This document shows positions 54,076 to 63,181 of a stretch of DNA of 64,000 bases, piece after piece. The stretch spans positions 202,076 through 266,075 of the forward strand of contig NZ_JAQFVG010000358.1 in the NCBI RefSeq assembly GCF_029439455.1, written 5' to 3'. Made by a program: the position numbers and the translations under genes. This DNA is from Caballeronia sp. BR00000012568055 (GTDB lineage: Bacteria; Pseudomonadota; Gammaproteobacteria; Burkholderiales; Burkholderiaceae). Within the stretch, counting starts at the first letter, position 1; each line of letters opens with the position of its first letter. The notes below the pieces were generated by a model. That model was not told the origin of the DNA. It searched no databases and was given only the letters and a program-made list of their open reading frames with translations.

Positions 54076-54768
54076 ATGACCAACGCAGACGAATCCGCCC
54101 GTCCCGCAGCCAATCCCGCGTTGAAAACCGCATCGAGCGGGTTTGCCGCCGCCGTGAACCATTTGCTCGCGCGCGAGCCGTGGGCGCGTGAGCGCGTGAA
54201 ACCGTACGCCGGAAAGTGCGTAAAGCTGTCGTGCAAGCCGGTGACGCTGGCGCTCGTCGTGCAGCCCGATGGGTTTTTTGCCGCAACCAGCGAGGCCGAT
54301 GCAGCCGCGTTCGACGTCACCATTTCCGTTCCGCTCGACGCGCTGCCCGCGTTCCTGCAAGGCGGACAGGGCGCGGTGATGAAGCACGTGCGTATCGAAG
54401 GCGATGCCGAATTCGCGCAGACTTTGGCCAAGCTGGCCGAACATTTGCGCTGGGATCCGGAAGAAGATCTGGCGCGCGTAATCGGCGATGCGCCGGCGCA
54501 TCGAGTTGGACGCATTGCACGCGCGGTGCAGGATCAGGCGCAGCGCACAGGCCGTAATCTGCTGGACACGTTCGCCGAATTTTTCCTCGATGAACAACCG
54601 CAACTGGTGCGCAAAAGCGCGCTGGAGGCGTTCAACGCCGAAGTTTCGAAGGCACGAGATGCGCTCGCACGCGTGGAAAAGCGCATCGAACGAATTGAAC
54701 AAAGAAGCTCGGAACGCGGCGCTTCAGCGCGTCCGGGCGGCGAGTCCACGCGCGACTCGCGCAAATAA
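54076..54768 (+). CDS. ubiJ: ubiquinone biosynthesis accessory factor UbiJ (SCP2 domain)
   Basis: UbiJ binds the hydrophobic ubiquinone precursors in the Ubi metabolon, with UbiK. The 230-residue protein starts with an SCP2 lipid-binding domain (about 20-125; LLAREPWARERVKPYAGKCV, FLQGGQGAVMKHVRIEGDAEFAQ) and ends in a coiled coil (about 185-215) used to pair with UbiK. It lies directly upstream of ubiB, as in other proteobacteria. Confidence 0.9.
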   Translation: MTNADESARPAANPALKTASSGFAAAVNHLLAREPWARERVKPYAGKCVKLSCKPVTLALVVQPDGFFAATSEADAAAFDVTISVPLDALPAFLQGGQGAVMKHVRIEGDAEFAQTLAKLAEHLRWDPEEDLARVIGDAPAHRVGRIARAVQDQAQRTGRNLLDTFAEFFLDEQPQLVRKSALEAFNAEVSKARDALARVEKRIERIEQRSSERGASARPGGESTRDSRK

Positions 54769-54789
54769 CGAGCTGAAGCGAACCTGAAC

Positions 54790-56361
54790 ATGCGTTTTCT
54801 GCGTTTCCTCAAGATTTTCTTTACCGTTGTCCGCTTCGGGCTCGACGAGCTGGTGATGAGCGGCATCAACGATCGCCGCGTGCGCTATCTCATGCGCATC
54901 ACGACGTTCGGCCGCAAATTCGACATCGAGCGCGGCATTCGGCTGCGTCTCGCGCTGGAAAGCCTCGGGCCGATCTTCGTGAAGTTCGGGCAAGTGCTGT
55001 CGACGCGTCGCGATCTGCTGCCCGTCGATATCGCCGATGAACTCGCGAAGTTGCAGGATCGCGTGCCGCCGTTCGATTCGAACGTGGCGGTGAATATCAT
55101 CGAAAAATCGCTGGGTGCGCCAATCGACGCGCTGTTCGATGAGTTCGAGCGCGTGCCGGTGGCGAGCGCATCGATTGCGCAGGTGCATTTCGCCAAGATC
55201 AAAAATGGCGAGCACGCGGGCAAACCGGTCGCGGTGAAAGTGCTGCGCCCGAATATGCTGCCGGTGATCGATTCCGACCTCGCCTTGCTGCGCGATATCG
55301 CGTTCTGGGCCGAAAAGCTGTGGCCGGACGGCCGGCGTCTGAAGCCGCGCGAAGTGGTCGCGGAATTCGACAAATATCTGCACGACGAACTCGACTTGAT
55401 GCGCGAAGCTGCCAATGGGAGCCAGCTTCGTCGCAATTTTCAGGGGCTCGATCTGCTGCTCGTGCCCGAGATGTATTGGGATTTGTCCGCGCCGACGGTG
55501 CTGGTCATGGAGCGCATGGTTGGCGTGCCGATCAGCCAGGTCGAAACGCTGCGCGCGGCGGGCGTGGATATTCCGAAGCTGGCGCGCGAAGGCGTCGAAA
55601 TTTTCTTTACGCAGGTGTTCCGCGACGGCTTTTTCCACGCGGATATGCACCCCGGCAATATTCAGGTGAGTCTCGACGAAGCCACGTTCGGGCGATATAT
55701 CGCGCTGGATTTCGGCATCGTCGGGGCGCTGTCGGACTTCGACAAGAACTACCTCGCGCAGAATTTTCTGGCGTTTTTCAAGCGCGACTATCACCGGGTT
55801 GCGACGCTGCATTTGGAATCGGGATGGGTGCCGCCGACCACGCGCGTCGAAGAATTAGAAAGCGCGATCCGCGCCGTCTGCGAGCCGTACTTCGATCGCG
55901 CGCTGAAGGATATTTCGCTCGGTCAGGTGCTGATGCGGCTGTTCTCGACGTCGCGCCGCTTCAACGTCGAAATTCAGCCGCAGCTCGTGCTGCTGCAAAA
56001 GACGATGCTGAACGTAGAAGGTCTAGGCCGTTCGCTCGATCCTGAACTCGATCTTTGGAAAACGGCCAAGCCGTATCTCGAACGCTGGATGAACGAGCAG
56101 ATTGGCTGGCGCGGCTGGTACGAGCGCCTGCAGCTTGAGGCGCCGCAGTGGAGCAAGACGATTCCGCAGTTGCCGCGCCTGATTCACAACATCCTCGCGC
56201 AGCATCACGACGCACCGAACGGCAATAACGACGAATTGATGCGTCAGCTTCTCGCCGAGCAAAAGCGCACCAATCGCCTGCTGATTACGCTGCTCGCAGT
56301 CGGATTGATCGCGATGGCGGGCGCAGGCCTCGTGATTACGCAGATGATGCTGGGACATTAA
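54790..56361 (+). CDS. ubiB: ubiquinone biosynthesis ABC1-type ATPase/kinase UbiB
   Basis: UbiB is a membrane-anchored atypical kinase-like ATPase that assists ubiquinone synthesis, possibly by extracting lipid intermediates. The 523-residue protein has the family KxGQ motif at Lys65 (KFGQVLSTRRDLLP), the Ala-rich loop SASIAQVHFAKI, VKVLRPNM, the catalytic ADMHPGNI and the metal DFG (LDFGIVG). Two C-terminal transmembrane helices are expected; hydrophobic segment 496-520 is visible. Confidence 0.97.
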   Translation: MRFLRFLKIFFTVVRFGLDELVMSGINDRRVRYLMRITTFGRKFDIERGIRLRLALESLGPIFVKFGQVLSTRRDLLPVDIADELAKLQDRVPPFDSNVAVNIIEKSLGAPIDALFDEFERVPVASASIAQVHFAKIKNGEHAGKPVAVKVLRPNMLPVIDSDLALLRDIAFWAEKLWPDGRRLKPREVVAEFDKYLHDELDLMREAANGSQLRRNFQGLDLLLVPEMYWDLSAPTVLVMERMVGVPISQVETLRAAGVDIPKLAREGVEIFFTQVFRDGFFHADMHPGNIQVSLDEATFGRYIALDFGIVGALSDFDKNYLAQNFLAFFKRDYHRVATLHLESGWVPPTTRVEELESAIRAVCEPYFDRALKDISLGQVLMRLFSTSRRFNVEIQPQLVLLQKTMLNVEGLGRSLDPELDLWKTAKPYLERWMNEQIGWRGWYERLQLEAPQWSKTIPQLPRLIHNILAQHHDAPNGNNDELMRQLLAEQKRTNRLLITLLAVGLIAMAGAGLVITQMMLGH

Positions 56362-56373
56362 CCGGAGGTTTCT

Positions 56374-56982
56374 GTGGCAAGCGATCCGAACTTCGATAAC
56401 CGCGATCCCAACTCGCCGGGTTTCTGGGACGAGCGCTTCGATCAGCGCTTTATGCCGTGGGATCAGGCGGGCGTGCCGGAGGCGTTTGCCGCGTTCGCCG
56501 CGTCGCTCGATAACAAGCCGAATGTGCTGATTCCCGGCTGCGGCAGCGCCTACGAAGCGAAGTTTCTCGCCGAGCACGGCTGGCCCGTGCGCGCGATCGA
56601 CTTTTCGCCGAGCGCAGTCGCGGCGGCCAAGGAGCAACTCGGAGCGCACGCGGGCATCGTCGAGGAAGCGGATTTTTTCGCTTATCAGCCGCCGTTCGAA
56701 TCGGATTGGATCTACGAGCGCGCGTTTCTTTGCGCGCTGCCGAAGAACCGCTGGCAGGACTACGCCGCTCGTATGGCCTCACTTCTGAAACCCGGCAAAC
56801 TGCTCGCGGGCTTTTATTTTTTGGGCGCGACGCCGAAAGGACCGCCGTTTGGCATCGAACGAGCCGATCTGGACGCGCTTCTCACGCCGTATTTCGATTT
56901 GATCGACGAACACGAGGTCACCGGTTCGATTCCGGTCTTCGCCGGTCGCGAGCGTTGGCTGACATGGCGGCGCAAGGCTTGA
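56374..56982 (+). CDS. TPMT-family SAM methyltransferase
   Basis: A 202-residue class I methyltransferase. It resembles the thiopurine S-methyltransferase group: FWDERFDQRFMPWDQAGVPEAF precedes SAM motif I LIPGCGSAYEAKFLAEHGWPVRAIDFSPSAV. Related bacterial enzymes methylate thiols, selenium or tellurite. The start is GTG at 56374 with GGAGG 5 bases upstream. It is separated from ubiB by 12 bases. Confidence 0.88.
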   Translation: MASDPNFDNRDPNSPGFWDERFDQRFMPWDQAGVPEAFAAFAASLDNKPNVLIPGCGSAYEAKFLAEHGWPVRAIDFSPSAVAAAKEQLGAHAGIVEEADFFAYQPPFESDWIYERAFLCALPKNRWQDYAARMASLLKPGKLLAGFYFLGATPKGPPFGIERADLDALLTPYFDLIDEHEVTGSIPVFAGRERWLTWRRKA

Positions 56983-57116
56983 AACATTGCATCGCCGCCC
57001 GCATTTATTCAAGAAGTCGAATATCGAAAGCGACTTGAAAATCGCGGGTCAAAATTGGTTTGCGGCTATAATTCAAGGCTTTGCAAGCGTCGATAGATAA
57101 TTGTAGGAAGAGTGCC

Positions 57117-57491
57117 ATGCCGATTTACGCATACCGCTGCGAATCCTGCGGCTTCGAAAAAGACGTGCTCCGGAAGCTGAGCGATGCCCCGCTCACGCAA
57201 TGTCCCGAGTGCGGCAAGGACACGTTCTCCAAGCAGGTCACGGCCGCCGGCTTCCAGTTGAAGGGCTCCGGCTGGTATGTCACCGATTTCCGCGGCGGCA
57301 ATAACGGCGGCAGCGGCAAGAGTGCATCGACGGACACGCCGGCCAAATCGGACAGCGCATCTAACGGCGCGGACAGTTCCGCCAGTTCGTCGAGCGCGAC
57401 ATCGGCGGGTTCCGCGGATTCGTCGAGCAATAGCAGCAATACGTCGAGCAACACAGGCGGCACGAGCGCCGCTTCATCGGGCGCGGCCTGA
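57117..57491 (+). CDS. FmdB family zinc-ribbon protein
   Basis: A 124-residue protein. The N-terminal half is a FmdB zinc ribbon with YRCESCGFEKD and QCPECGKDTF (two CxxC pairs). The C-terminal half is low complexity, rich in Ser/Asn/Ala. Function unknown; FmdB-type proteins are proposed regulators. The frame opens at 57081; ATG 57117 starts at the conserved MPIYAYRC. It is upstream of DUF502 and aspS, a common order. Confidence 0.9.
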   Translation: MPIYAYRCESCGFEKDVLRKLSDAPLTQCPECGKDTFSKQVTAAGFQLKGSGWYVTDFRGGNNGGSGKSASTDTPAKSDSASNGADSSASSSSATSAGSADSSSNSSNTSSNTGGTSAASSGAA

Positions 57492-57641
57492 GCACTTATC
57501 GTCCGCTTTCACGCCATGCGCGCGCATGGCGAACGCCTGAATCCGATCGCGCCTTCGCGGCGCGGCCCATCCGCCCAGCCGAATCTCCGGACCTTTTGAG
57601 ACACGGCGCGACCATCCGGCTGTGACCCCGGCGACAACAAC

Positions 57642-58313
57642 GTGACGACGAAAAAGACTACGCTGAAATCCGTATTCCTCACCGGCCTGCTGGTGTTGGT
57701 GCCGCTCGCCATTACGCTTTGGGTGCTGGGACTGGTCATCGGCACGATGGACCAGACGCTGTTGCTGCTGCCGGAATCGTGGCAGCCCGAAGTCCTGTTC
57801 GGTTTCCATCTGCCGGGCCTGGGCGCAGTGCTTACGCTGGCGTTCATTTTTATCGTCGGCTTGCTGACGCAGAATTTCGTCGGCCAGAAACTGGTGCAAT
57901 GGTGGGACGCGATCCTGCGCCATATTCCCGTGGTCGGCCCGCTTTACACGAGCGTGAAACAGGTTTCGGACACGTTGCTGTCTTCGAGCGGCAACGCCTT
58001 CCGAAAAGCGCTATTGATCGAATATCCGCGCAAAGGCTCGTACACCATCGGCTTTCTCACGGGCATTCCGGGCGGTGACGTATTGAATCATTTGGAAGGG
58101 GATCATGTCAGCGTGTATGTGCCGACCACGCCGAACCCGACCTCCGGCTTCTTTTTGATGATGCCGAAAAGCGAAGTCGTCGAACTGGACATGACCGTCG
58201 ACGCCGCACTGAAGTACATCGTCTCGATGGGCGTGGTGGCTCCTGCGCCGAGCACGCCGATGACATCGTCATCGGCTTCGCCCGCCCGCCGCCCCACCGA
58301 GCCGCCGATGTAA
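57642..58313 (+). CDS. DUF502 membrane protein
   Basis: A 223-residue inner-membrane protein. Two N-terminal transmembrane helices (about 9-31 and 61-81) are followed by a conserved cytoplasmic domain with the family hallmarks PVVGPLYTSVKQVSDTLL and VYVPTTPNPTSGFFLMMP. Function unknown. The start is GTG at 57642; there is no ATG in frame nearby before the first helix. It precedes aspS by 92 bases. Confidence 0.9.
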   Translation: MTTKKTTLKSVFLTGLLVLVPLAITLWVLGLVIGTMDQTLLLLPESWQPEVLFGFHLPGLGAVLTLAFIFIVGLLTQNFVGQKLVQWWDAILRHIPVVGPLYTSVKQVSDTLLSSSGNAFRKALLIEYPRKGSYTIGFLTGIPGGDVLNHLEGDHVSVYVPTTPNPTSGFFLMMPKSEVVELDMTVDAALKYIVSMGVVAPAPSTPMTSSSASPARRPTEPPM

Positions 58314-58405
58314 TGCCGGCACGCGCGCCGCGGAGTCAGCCGACCGCATAGAGCGAACCCGGGCGCGCGAGCCGTTGATCAACGAACAACGAAAGACACA
58401 ACATC

Positions 58406-60208
58406 ATGTCGATGCGATCTGAATACTGCGGTCTGGTGACCGAAGCCCTGCTGGGCCAAACCGTCTCGCTGTGCGGCTGGGTGCATCGCCGCCGCGATCA
58501 CGGTGGCGTTATCTTCATCGACCTGCGCGATCGTGAAGGCCTCGTTCAGGTGGTCTGCGACCCGGACCGCGCCGAGATGTTCAAGGTGGCCGAAGGCGTG
58601 CGCAACGAGTTCTGCGTGCAGGTGAAGGGCGTGGTGCGCAACCGGCCCGAAGGCACGGTCAACGCCAATCTGACCAGCGGCAAGATCGAAGTGCTCTGCC
58701 ACGAACTCGTGGTGCTGAACGCGTCGGTGACGCCGCCGTTCCAGTTGGACGACGACAACCTCTCGGAAACCACGCGCCTTACGCATCGCGTGCTCGACCT
58801 GCGCCGTCCGCAGATGCAGAAGAATCTGCGCCTGCGTTATCGCGTGGCGATGGAAGTGCGCAAGTATCTCGACGCGCAAGGTTTCATCGACATCGAAACG
58901 CCGATGCTGACCAAGAGCACGCCCGAAGGCGCGCGCGATTACCTCGTGCCGTCGCGCGTGAACGCGGGCCAGTTCTTCGCGCTGCCGCAGTCGCCGCAGT
59001 TGTTCAAGCAATTGCTGATGGTCGCGAACTTCGACCGTTACTACCAGATCACCAAGTGCTTCCGCGACGAAGACCTGCGCGCCGACCGTCAGCCGGAATT
59101 CACGCAGATCGACTGCGAAACCTCGTTTCTCTCCGAACAGGAAATCCGCGATCTGTTCGAAGCCATGATCCAGCACGTCTTCAAGGAGACGATGGACGTC
59201 GAGCTTCCGGCGAAATTCCCGGTCATGCTGTACTCGGAAGCCATGCGCCGTTTCGGTTCGGACAAGCCCGACCTGCGCGTGAAGCTCGAATTCGCTGACC
59301 TGACCGACGCGGTCAAGGACGTCGATTTCAAGGTCTTTTCGATGCCCGCCAATTCGAAGGATGGCCGCGTCGCAGCGCTGCGTGTGCCGAAGGGCGGCGA
59401 GCTCTCGCGCGGCGATATCGACGGGTACACGGAATTCGTGCGCATCTACGGAGCGAAGGGTCTGGCATGGATCAAGGTCAACGACAAGACCAAGGGCCGC
59501 GACGGTCTGCAAAGCCCGATCGTCAAGAACCTGCATGACGCGGCAATCGCAGCGATCATGGAACGCACCGCAGCCGAAGACGGCGACATCATTTTCTTCG
59601 CGGCGGATCGCGCGAAGGTGGTGAACGACAGCCTGGGCGCGCTGCGTCTGAAGATCGGACATTCGGAATTCGGCAAGGCGAACGGCCTGCTCGAAACCGG
59701 TTGGAAGCCGCTGTGGGTGATCGACTTCCCGATGTTCGAGTACGACGAGGAAGAGAACCGCTACGTCGCGGCTCACCACCCGTTCACGAGCCCGAAGGAC
59801 GAGCACCTCGAATACCTCGAAACCGATCCGGGCCGTTGTCTCGCAAAGGCGTACGACATGGTGCTGAACGGCTGGGAAATCGGCGGCGGTTCGGTGCGTA
59901 TTTTCCAGGAAGACGTGCAGAGCAAGGTGTTCCGCGCGCTGAAGATCAACGCGGAAGAAGCGCGTCTGAAGTTCGGCTTCCTGCTCGACGCGCTGCAATA
60001 CGGCGCGCCGCCGCACGGTGGTATCGCGTTCGGTCTGGACCGCGTCGTCACGCTGATGTCGGGCGCCGATTCGATCCGCGACACCATCGCGTTCCCGAAG
60101 ACGCAGCGCGCGCAAGACTTGCTCACGCAAGCGCCGAGCGAAGTGGACGAGCGCCAGTTGCGCGAGTTGCACATTCGCTTGCGTCAGCCGGAACAGAAAG
60201 CGCAGTAA
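58406..60208 (+). CDS. aspS: aspartate--tRNA(Asp/Asn) ligase
   Basis: A class IIb aminoacyl-tRNA synthetase of 600 residues. It contains the N-terminal OB anticodon-binding domain (1-110), motif 2 CFRDEDLRADRQPEFTQID, the bacterial GAD insertion (about 285-415) and motif 3 GGIAFGLDRVVTLM. In bacteria lacking asnS it also charges tRNA-Asn; whether a gatCAB system is present cannot be seen here. A terminator follows. Confidence 0.98.
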   Translation: MSMRSEYCGLVTEALLGQTVSLCGWVHRRRDHGGVIFIDLRDREGLVQVVCDPDRAEMFKVAEGVRNEFCVQVKGVVRNRPEGTVNANLTSGKIEVLCHELVVLNASVTPPFQLDDDNLSETTRLTHRVLDLRRPQMQKNLRLRYRVAMEVRKYLDAQGFIDIETPMLTKSTPEGARDYLVPSRVNAGQFFALPQSPQLFKQLLMVANFDRYYQITKCFRDEDLRADRQPEFTQIDCETSFLSEQEIRDLFEAMIQHVFKETMDVELPAKFPVMLYSEAMRRFGSDKPDLRVKLEFADLTDAVKDVDFKVFSMPANSKDGRVAALRVPKGGELSRGDIDGYTEFVRIYGAKGLAWIKVNDKTKGRDGLQSPIVKNLHDAAIAAIMERTAAEDGDIIFFAADRAKVVNDSLGALRLKIGHSEFGKANGLLETGWKPLWVIDFPMFEYDEEENRYVAAHHPFTSPKDEHLEYLETDPGRCLAKAYDMVLNGWEIGGGSVRIFQEDVQSKVFRALKINAEEARLKFGFLLDALQYGAPPHGGIAFGLDRVVTLMSGADSIRDTIAFPKTQRAQDLLTQAPSEVDERQLRELHIRLRQPEQKAQ

Positions 60209-60232
60209 GCACTTCTAGTTGTCGATGTAATG

Positions 60233-60257
60233 AAAAAGGCGCCATGTGCGCCTTTTT
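60233..60257 (+). terminator. intrinsic terminator after aspS
   Basis: AAAAAGGCGC (60233-60242) pairs with GCGCCTTTTT (60248-60257), with the T-run included in the stem. Confidence 0.9.
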
Positions 60258-60332
60258 CACTTTTTACGGTACAGTCTTTGCGAAGAGGTCTGATAAAGAA
60301 ACGCACGTTCAGAAAGTCACGAAAAAGCCTTC

Positions 60333-60809
60333 ATGCTCAAGCCGCCGAAAATTCCCGAGTCCGTTCTGGTCGTCATTCATACGCCGGAACTCGATGTGCT
60401 GATCATCGAGCGGGCGGATCACAAGGGTTTCTGGCAATCGGTGACGGGTTCGAAAGATCACGTCGATGAACCGCTGATCGAAACCGCCGCGCGCGAAGTG
60501 CAGGAAGAAACGGGCATCGTGATTGGCGGCGCGATGGTCCCGGAGCGCGCGCTGCTCGACTGGCATCATCAGATTCAGTACGAGATTTATCCGCAGTGGC
60601 GGCATCGCTATGCGGAAGGCGTGGTGCGCAATACCGAACACCAGTTCAGTCTGCTCGTACCGCACTGTATGGAAGTGACACTCGCGCCGCGCGAACACAC
60701 CGCACACTTGTGGCTGCCGTTCCGCGAAGCCGCAGACCGATGCTTCTCGTGGTCGAACCGCGAAGCCATTCTTCAATTACCCGAGCGCCTCGCGGCGCAT
60801 AACCGATGA
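60333..60809 (+). CDS. nudB: dihydroneopterin triphosphate diphosphatase
   Basis: NudB (FolQ) removes pyrophosphate from dihydroneopterin triphosphate in folate synthesis. The 158-residue Nudix protein starts with PESVLVVIHTPELDVLIIERAD, typical for NudB, and has the box GSKDHVDEPLIETAAREVQE-ETGI (about 37-60). It is adjacent to aspS as in E. coli. Its stop overlaps the start of the next gene by 4 bases. Confidence 0.95.
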   Translation: MLKPPKIPESVLVVIHTPELDVLIIERADHKGFWQSVTGSKDHVDEPLIETAAREVQEETGIVIGGAMVPERALLDWHHQIQYEIYPQWRHRYAEGVVRNTEHQFSLLVPHCMEVTLAPREHTAHLWLPFREAADRCFSWSNREAILQLPERLAAHNR

Positions 60810-62095
60810 TCGGTATGCGTCCGCGGCGCAGCTTCAAGCGACTGCGTCAGGCGCTGTTTTCCGGCCGCCGGCCTTTGCGTTTCTGCTTCACGTCCGGCAA
60901 CGATGTGCGCCTGTTCAAAGGCGGCGTCGAATTCTTTCCGGCGCTGATTGAACGCATCGACAACGCGCAGAAATCCGTCTCGCTCGAAACCTATATCTTC
61001 GCCAACGATGACGCCGGCCGCGCCGTCTCCGCCGCGCTCGTGCGCGCCGCCGAGCGAGGCGTCGCGGTGCGTGTGATTACCGATGGCATCGGCACCGACA
61101 GCAATCTGCCGATGTTCACGCAGTGGAAGGAAGCCGGCGTCGAGCATCGCGTGTACAACCCGCATTTGCTGTTCGGGCCACAGGGCTGGTCGCGCACGCA
61201 TCGCAAGCTGGCGCTGATCGACGACACGTACGCGTACTGCGGCGGCATCAATATCGTCGATGACTTCGATCAGAACGGCACGCATCTCGACACGCCGCGC
61301 TGGGATTTCGCGATGGAAACGCGCGGTCCCGTCGTCGCCGATGAACGCGATGCCTTCGATACGCAATGGCAGCGTATTCGCCTGGGCGTCAAACCGCGCA
61401 AGAAGCCGACGCCATCGACCAATGAAAGCGAGTCGAATCCGCAGCAAACGCGCTGGGGATCGCGACGCGCATTGCGCGCACGCAAACGCGCGCGACTCGG
61501 CGAAATCCACGCGGTCGATCAGCCGTGCGTTGCGTTCGTGGCGCGGGACAATTTGCTGAATCGGCGGGCGATCGAAAAGGCGTATCTGCGGGCCATCGCG
61601 CACGCCGAAACGGAAGTACTGCTCGCCAATCCGTACTTCATGCCGGGACGCAAGCTGCGCCGCGCGCTGGTGCGGGCGGTGCAGCGCGGCGTGCGCGTGT
61701 CGCTGGTGATCGGACGCAAGGAATTTGTCGCGCTGGATTACGCCACGCCGTTTCTTTACGGAAATCTGCTGAAGCATGGCGTGCGCATCGCCGAATATGA
61801 GAAGACGATGCTTCATGGGAAGGTCGCCGTTGTCGATTCCGATTGGGCGACGATCGGTTCATCGAACCTCGATGCTTTGTCGCTCGTGCTTAATAACGAA
61901 GCGAATCTGGTGCTCGTGAATCACGCCGAAATCGCCATCCTGCACGACGCAATTCTTCAGGCTTTTGACGATGGTCGACCGATAGATGAAAAACACTACG
62001 AATCACGTCCGATAACTGAGCGCGCTTTGAACTGGCTGGCCTATAACACGTATCGGATGATGATGAAGATGATTACCATCGGCCAATACGACTAA
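60806..62095 (+). CDS. clsB: phospholipase D family cardiolipin synthase (ClsB type)
   Basis: A 429-residue protein with two HKD motifs: HRKLALIDD (about residue 132) and HGKVAVVDSDWATIGSSNLD (about 337). Between them lies a basic insertion (about 193-235) rich in Arg/Lys that could contact membrane. The ClsB group joins phosphatidylglycerol and a second phospholipid into cardiolipin. No N-terminal transmembrane helices are seen, consistent with ClsB rather than ClsA. Coupled to nudB by an ATGA overlap. Confidence 0.87.
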   Translation: MIGMRPRRSFKRLRQALFSGRRPLRFCFTSGNDVRLFKGGVEFFPALIERIDNAQKSVSLETYIFANDDAGRAVSAALVRAAERGVAVRVITDGIGTDSNLPMFTQWKEAGVEHRVYNPHLLFGPQGWSRTHRKLALIDDTYAYCGGINIVDDFDQNGTHLDTPRWDFAMETRGPVVADERDAFDTQWQRIRLGVKPRKKPTPSTNESESNPQQTRWGSRRALRARKRARLGEIHAVDQPCVAFVARDNLLNRRAIEKAYLRAIAHAETEVLLANPYFMPGRKLRRALVRAVQRGVRVSLVIGRKEFVALDYATPFLYGNLLKHGVRIAEYEKTMLHGKVAVVDSDWATIGSSNLDALSLVLNNEANLVLVNHAEIAILHDAILQAFDDGRPIDEKHYESRPITERALNWLAYNTYRMMMKMITIGQYD

Positions 62096-62194
62096 AAATT
62101 CCAGATTGATCTGCCAAACGTAAGAATGCGTGTCGTCCGGGCCGATTGTCGTCATGATCACATCTCCATCGGCAACAGTCCGGGCTTAACTAGA

Positions 62195-62219
62195 GTACTC
62201 CCACGAAATGGGAACTCGG
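62195..62219 (+). other. bulged hairpin, possible weak terminator or RNA structure
   Basis: GAGT-(AC)-TCCCA pairs with TGGGA-ACTC around a CGAAA loop. No T-run follows, so its role is unknown. Confidence 0.4.
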
Positions 62220-62305
62220 GCAGTCACTAACTGTATTCCGGCTACAACAAGCGACAATAAGCTGGATCAATGTTGCGATTGATCCTATAGACAACGGCGA
62301 TCACA

Positions 62306-62323
62306 TTAGAAACGCGTTTCTAA
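62306..62323. promoter_or_regulatory. perfect 18-bp palindrome, likely PsrA/FadR-type TetR operator
   Basis: TTAGAAACGCGTTTCTAA is its own reverse complement and contains GAAAC-N2-GTTTC, the pattern of PsrA-like operators for fatty-acid degradation genes. It lies 87 bases before the TetR start. Binding by this TetR is inferred. Confidence 0.65.
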
Positions 62324-62361
62324 AAAAGTGCTTGTACCAAGAGGGATCGGCCATAATAATA

Positions 62362-62373
62362 GAACGGCCGTTC
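62362..62373. promoter_or_regulatory. perfect 12-bp palindrome, second possible operator
   Basis: GAACGGCCGTTC is a perfect inverted repeat 37 bases upstream of the TetR start. Its sequence differs from the palindrome at 62306, so the two may be read by different proteins. Confidence 0.55.
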
Positions 62374-62409
62374 GATTTTACGGGTTCACATAAGAACGGT
62401 AGGGACATC

Positions 62410-63123
62410 ATGCGAAAAGGCGAACAGACGCGGGCCGCGATCCTCGACGCAGCGCTCGACTTGGCAAGCCGTGACGGCCTGGAAGGGCTGACCATCGGCT
62501 TGCTGGCCGAGCGGATGCAGATGAGCAAAAGCGGCGTGTTTGCGCATTTCGGATCGCGCGAAGATTTGCAGGTGGAAGTGGTGCGCGAGTACCACCGCCG
62601 GTTCGAAGACGAAGTGTTCTTCCCGAGCTTGCGAGAGGCGCGCGGTTTGCCGCGGCTTCGCGCGATGATGAATCGCTGGATGGAGAAGCGCATCCAGGAA
62701 GTGACCACGGGCTGCATCTATATCAGCGGCGCTGTGGAGTACGACGATCGCGCGGCCAGTGCCGTGCGGGAGCAACTGGTACACAGCGTGAGCATGTGGC
62801 GCGATGCGCTCTTGCGCGCGATCCGCCAGTCGAAGGACGAAGGGCATCTGAAAGCGGATACCGATCCGCAACTCATGCTGTTCGAGCTGTACAGCTTTAC
62901 GCTCGGCCTGCATCACGATGCGCGTTTCCTGCATCTGCCGGAAGCGGTGCAACTGACGCGGGACGCGCTGGAAAAGACATTTACTTCGTATCAGACGCCG
63001 GGATCGAATGGCGGCGCGCCGAGCAGCGCGGGCAACAGCGAAAGCATCAGCCCGAACGCCAGCGTGAATCCCGATCCGAGTCCGGCGGCGACATTGACAT
63101 CGCATCACACAGATAGCCGTTAG
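62410..63123 (+). CDS. TetR family transcriptional regulator
   Basis: A 237-residue regulator with the TetR HTH at about 5-50 (RAAILDAALDLASRDGLEGLTI, MSKSGVFAHFGSREDLQ) and a C-terminal TetR_C domain. The last 35 residues are Ser/Pro/Asn-rich and probably disordered. The frame opens at 62332; ATG 62410 is preceded by AGGG 5 bases away and matches family starts. It precedes an acyl-CoA dehydrogenase, so it probably senses acyl-CoA and represses fatty-acid oxidation. Confidence 0.92.
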   Translation: MRKGEQTRAAILDAALDLASRDGLEGLTIGLLAERMQMSKSGVFAHFGSREDLQVEVVREYHRRFEDEVFFPSLREARGLPRLRAMMNRWMEKRIQEVTTGCIYISGAVEYDDRAASAVREQLVHSVSMWRDALLRAIRQSKDEGHLKADTDPQLMLFELYSFTLGLHHDARFLHLPEAVQLTRDALEKTFTSYQTPGSNGGAPSSAGNSESISPNASVNPDPSPAATLTSHHTDSR

Positions 63124-63181
63124 CGCGCCGTCTCACGGGGCGGCGCGCGACGAGAATCCAGAAGAAACCGGAGAAGACTCA

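Larger units (their letters stand above)
62096..62409. other. regulatory gap between clsB and the TetR gene
   Basis: A 314-base stretch with no gene. It contains a bulged hairpin (62195-62219) and two perfect palindromes (62306-62323, 62362-62373), described separately. It is visibly AT-richer than the coding flanks and probably carries the tetR promoter. Confidence 0.7.

Noticed and set aside
58379..60172. A 597-codon minus-strand frame opposite aspS
   Set aside because: Shadow of aspS; biased Arg/His/Val composition and no motif.
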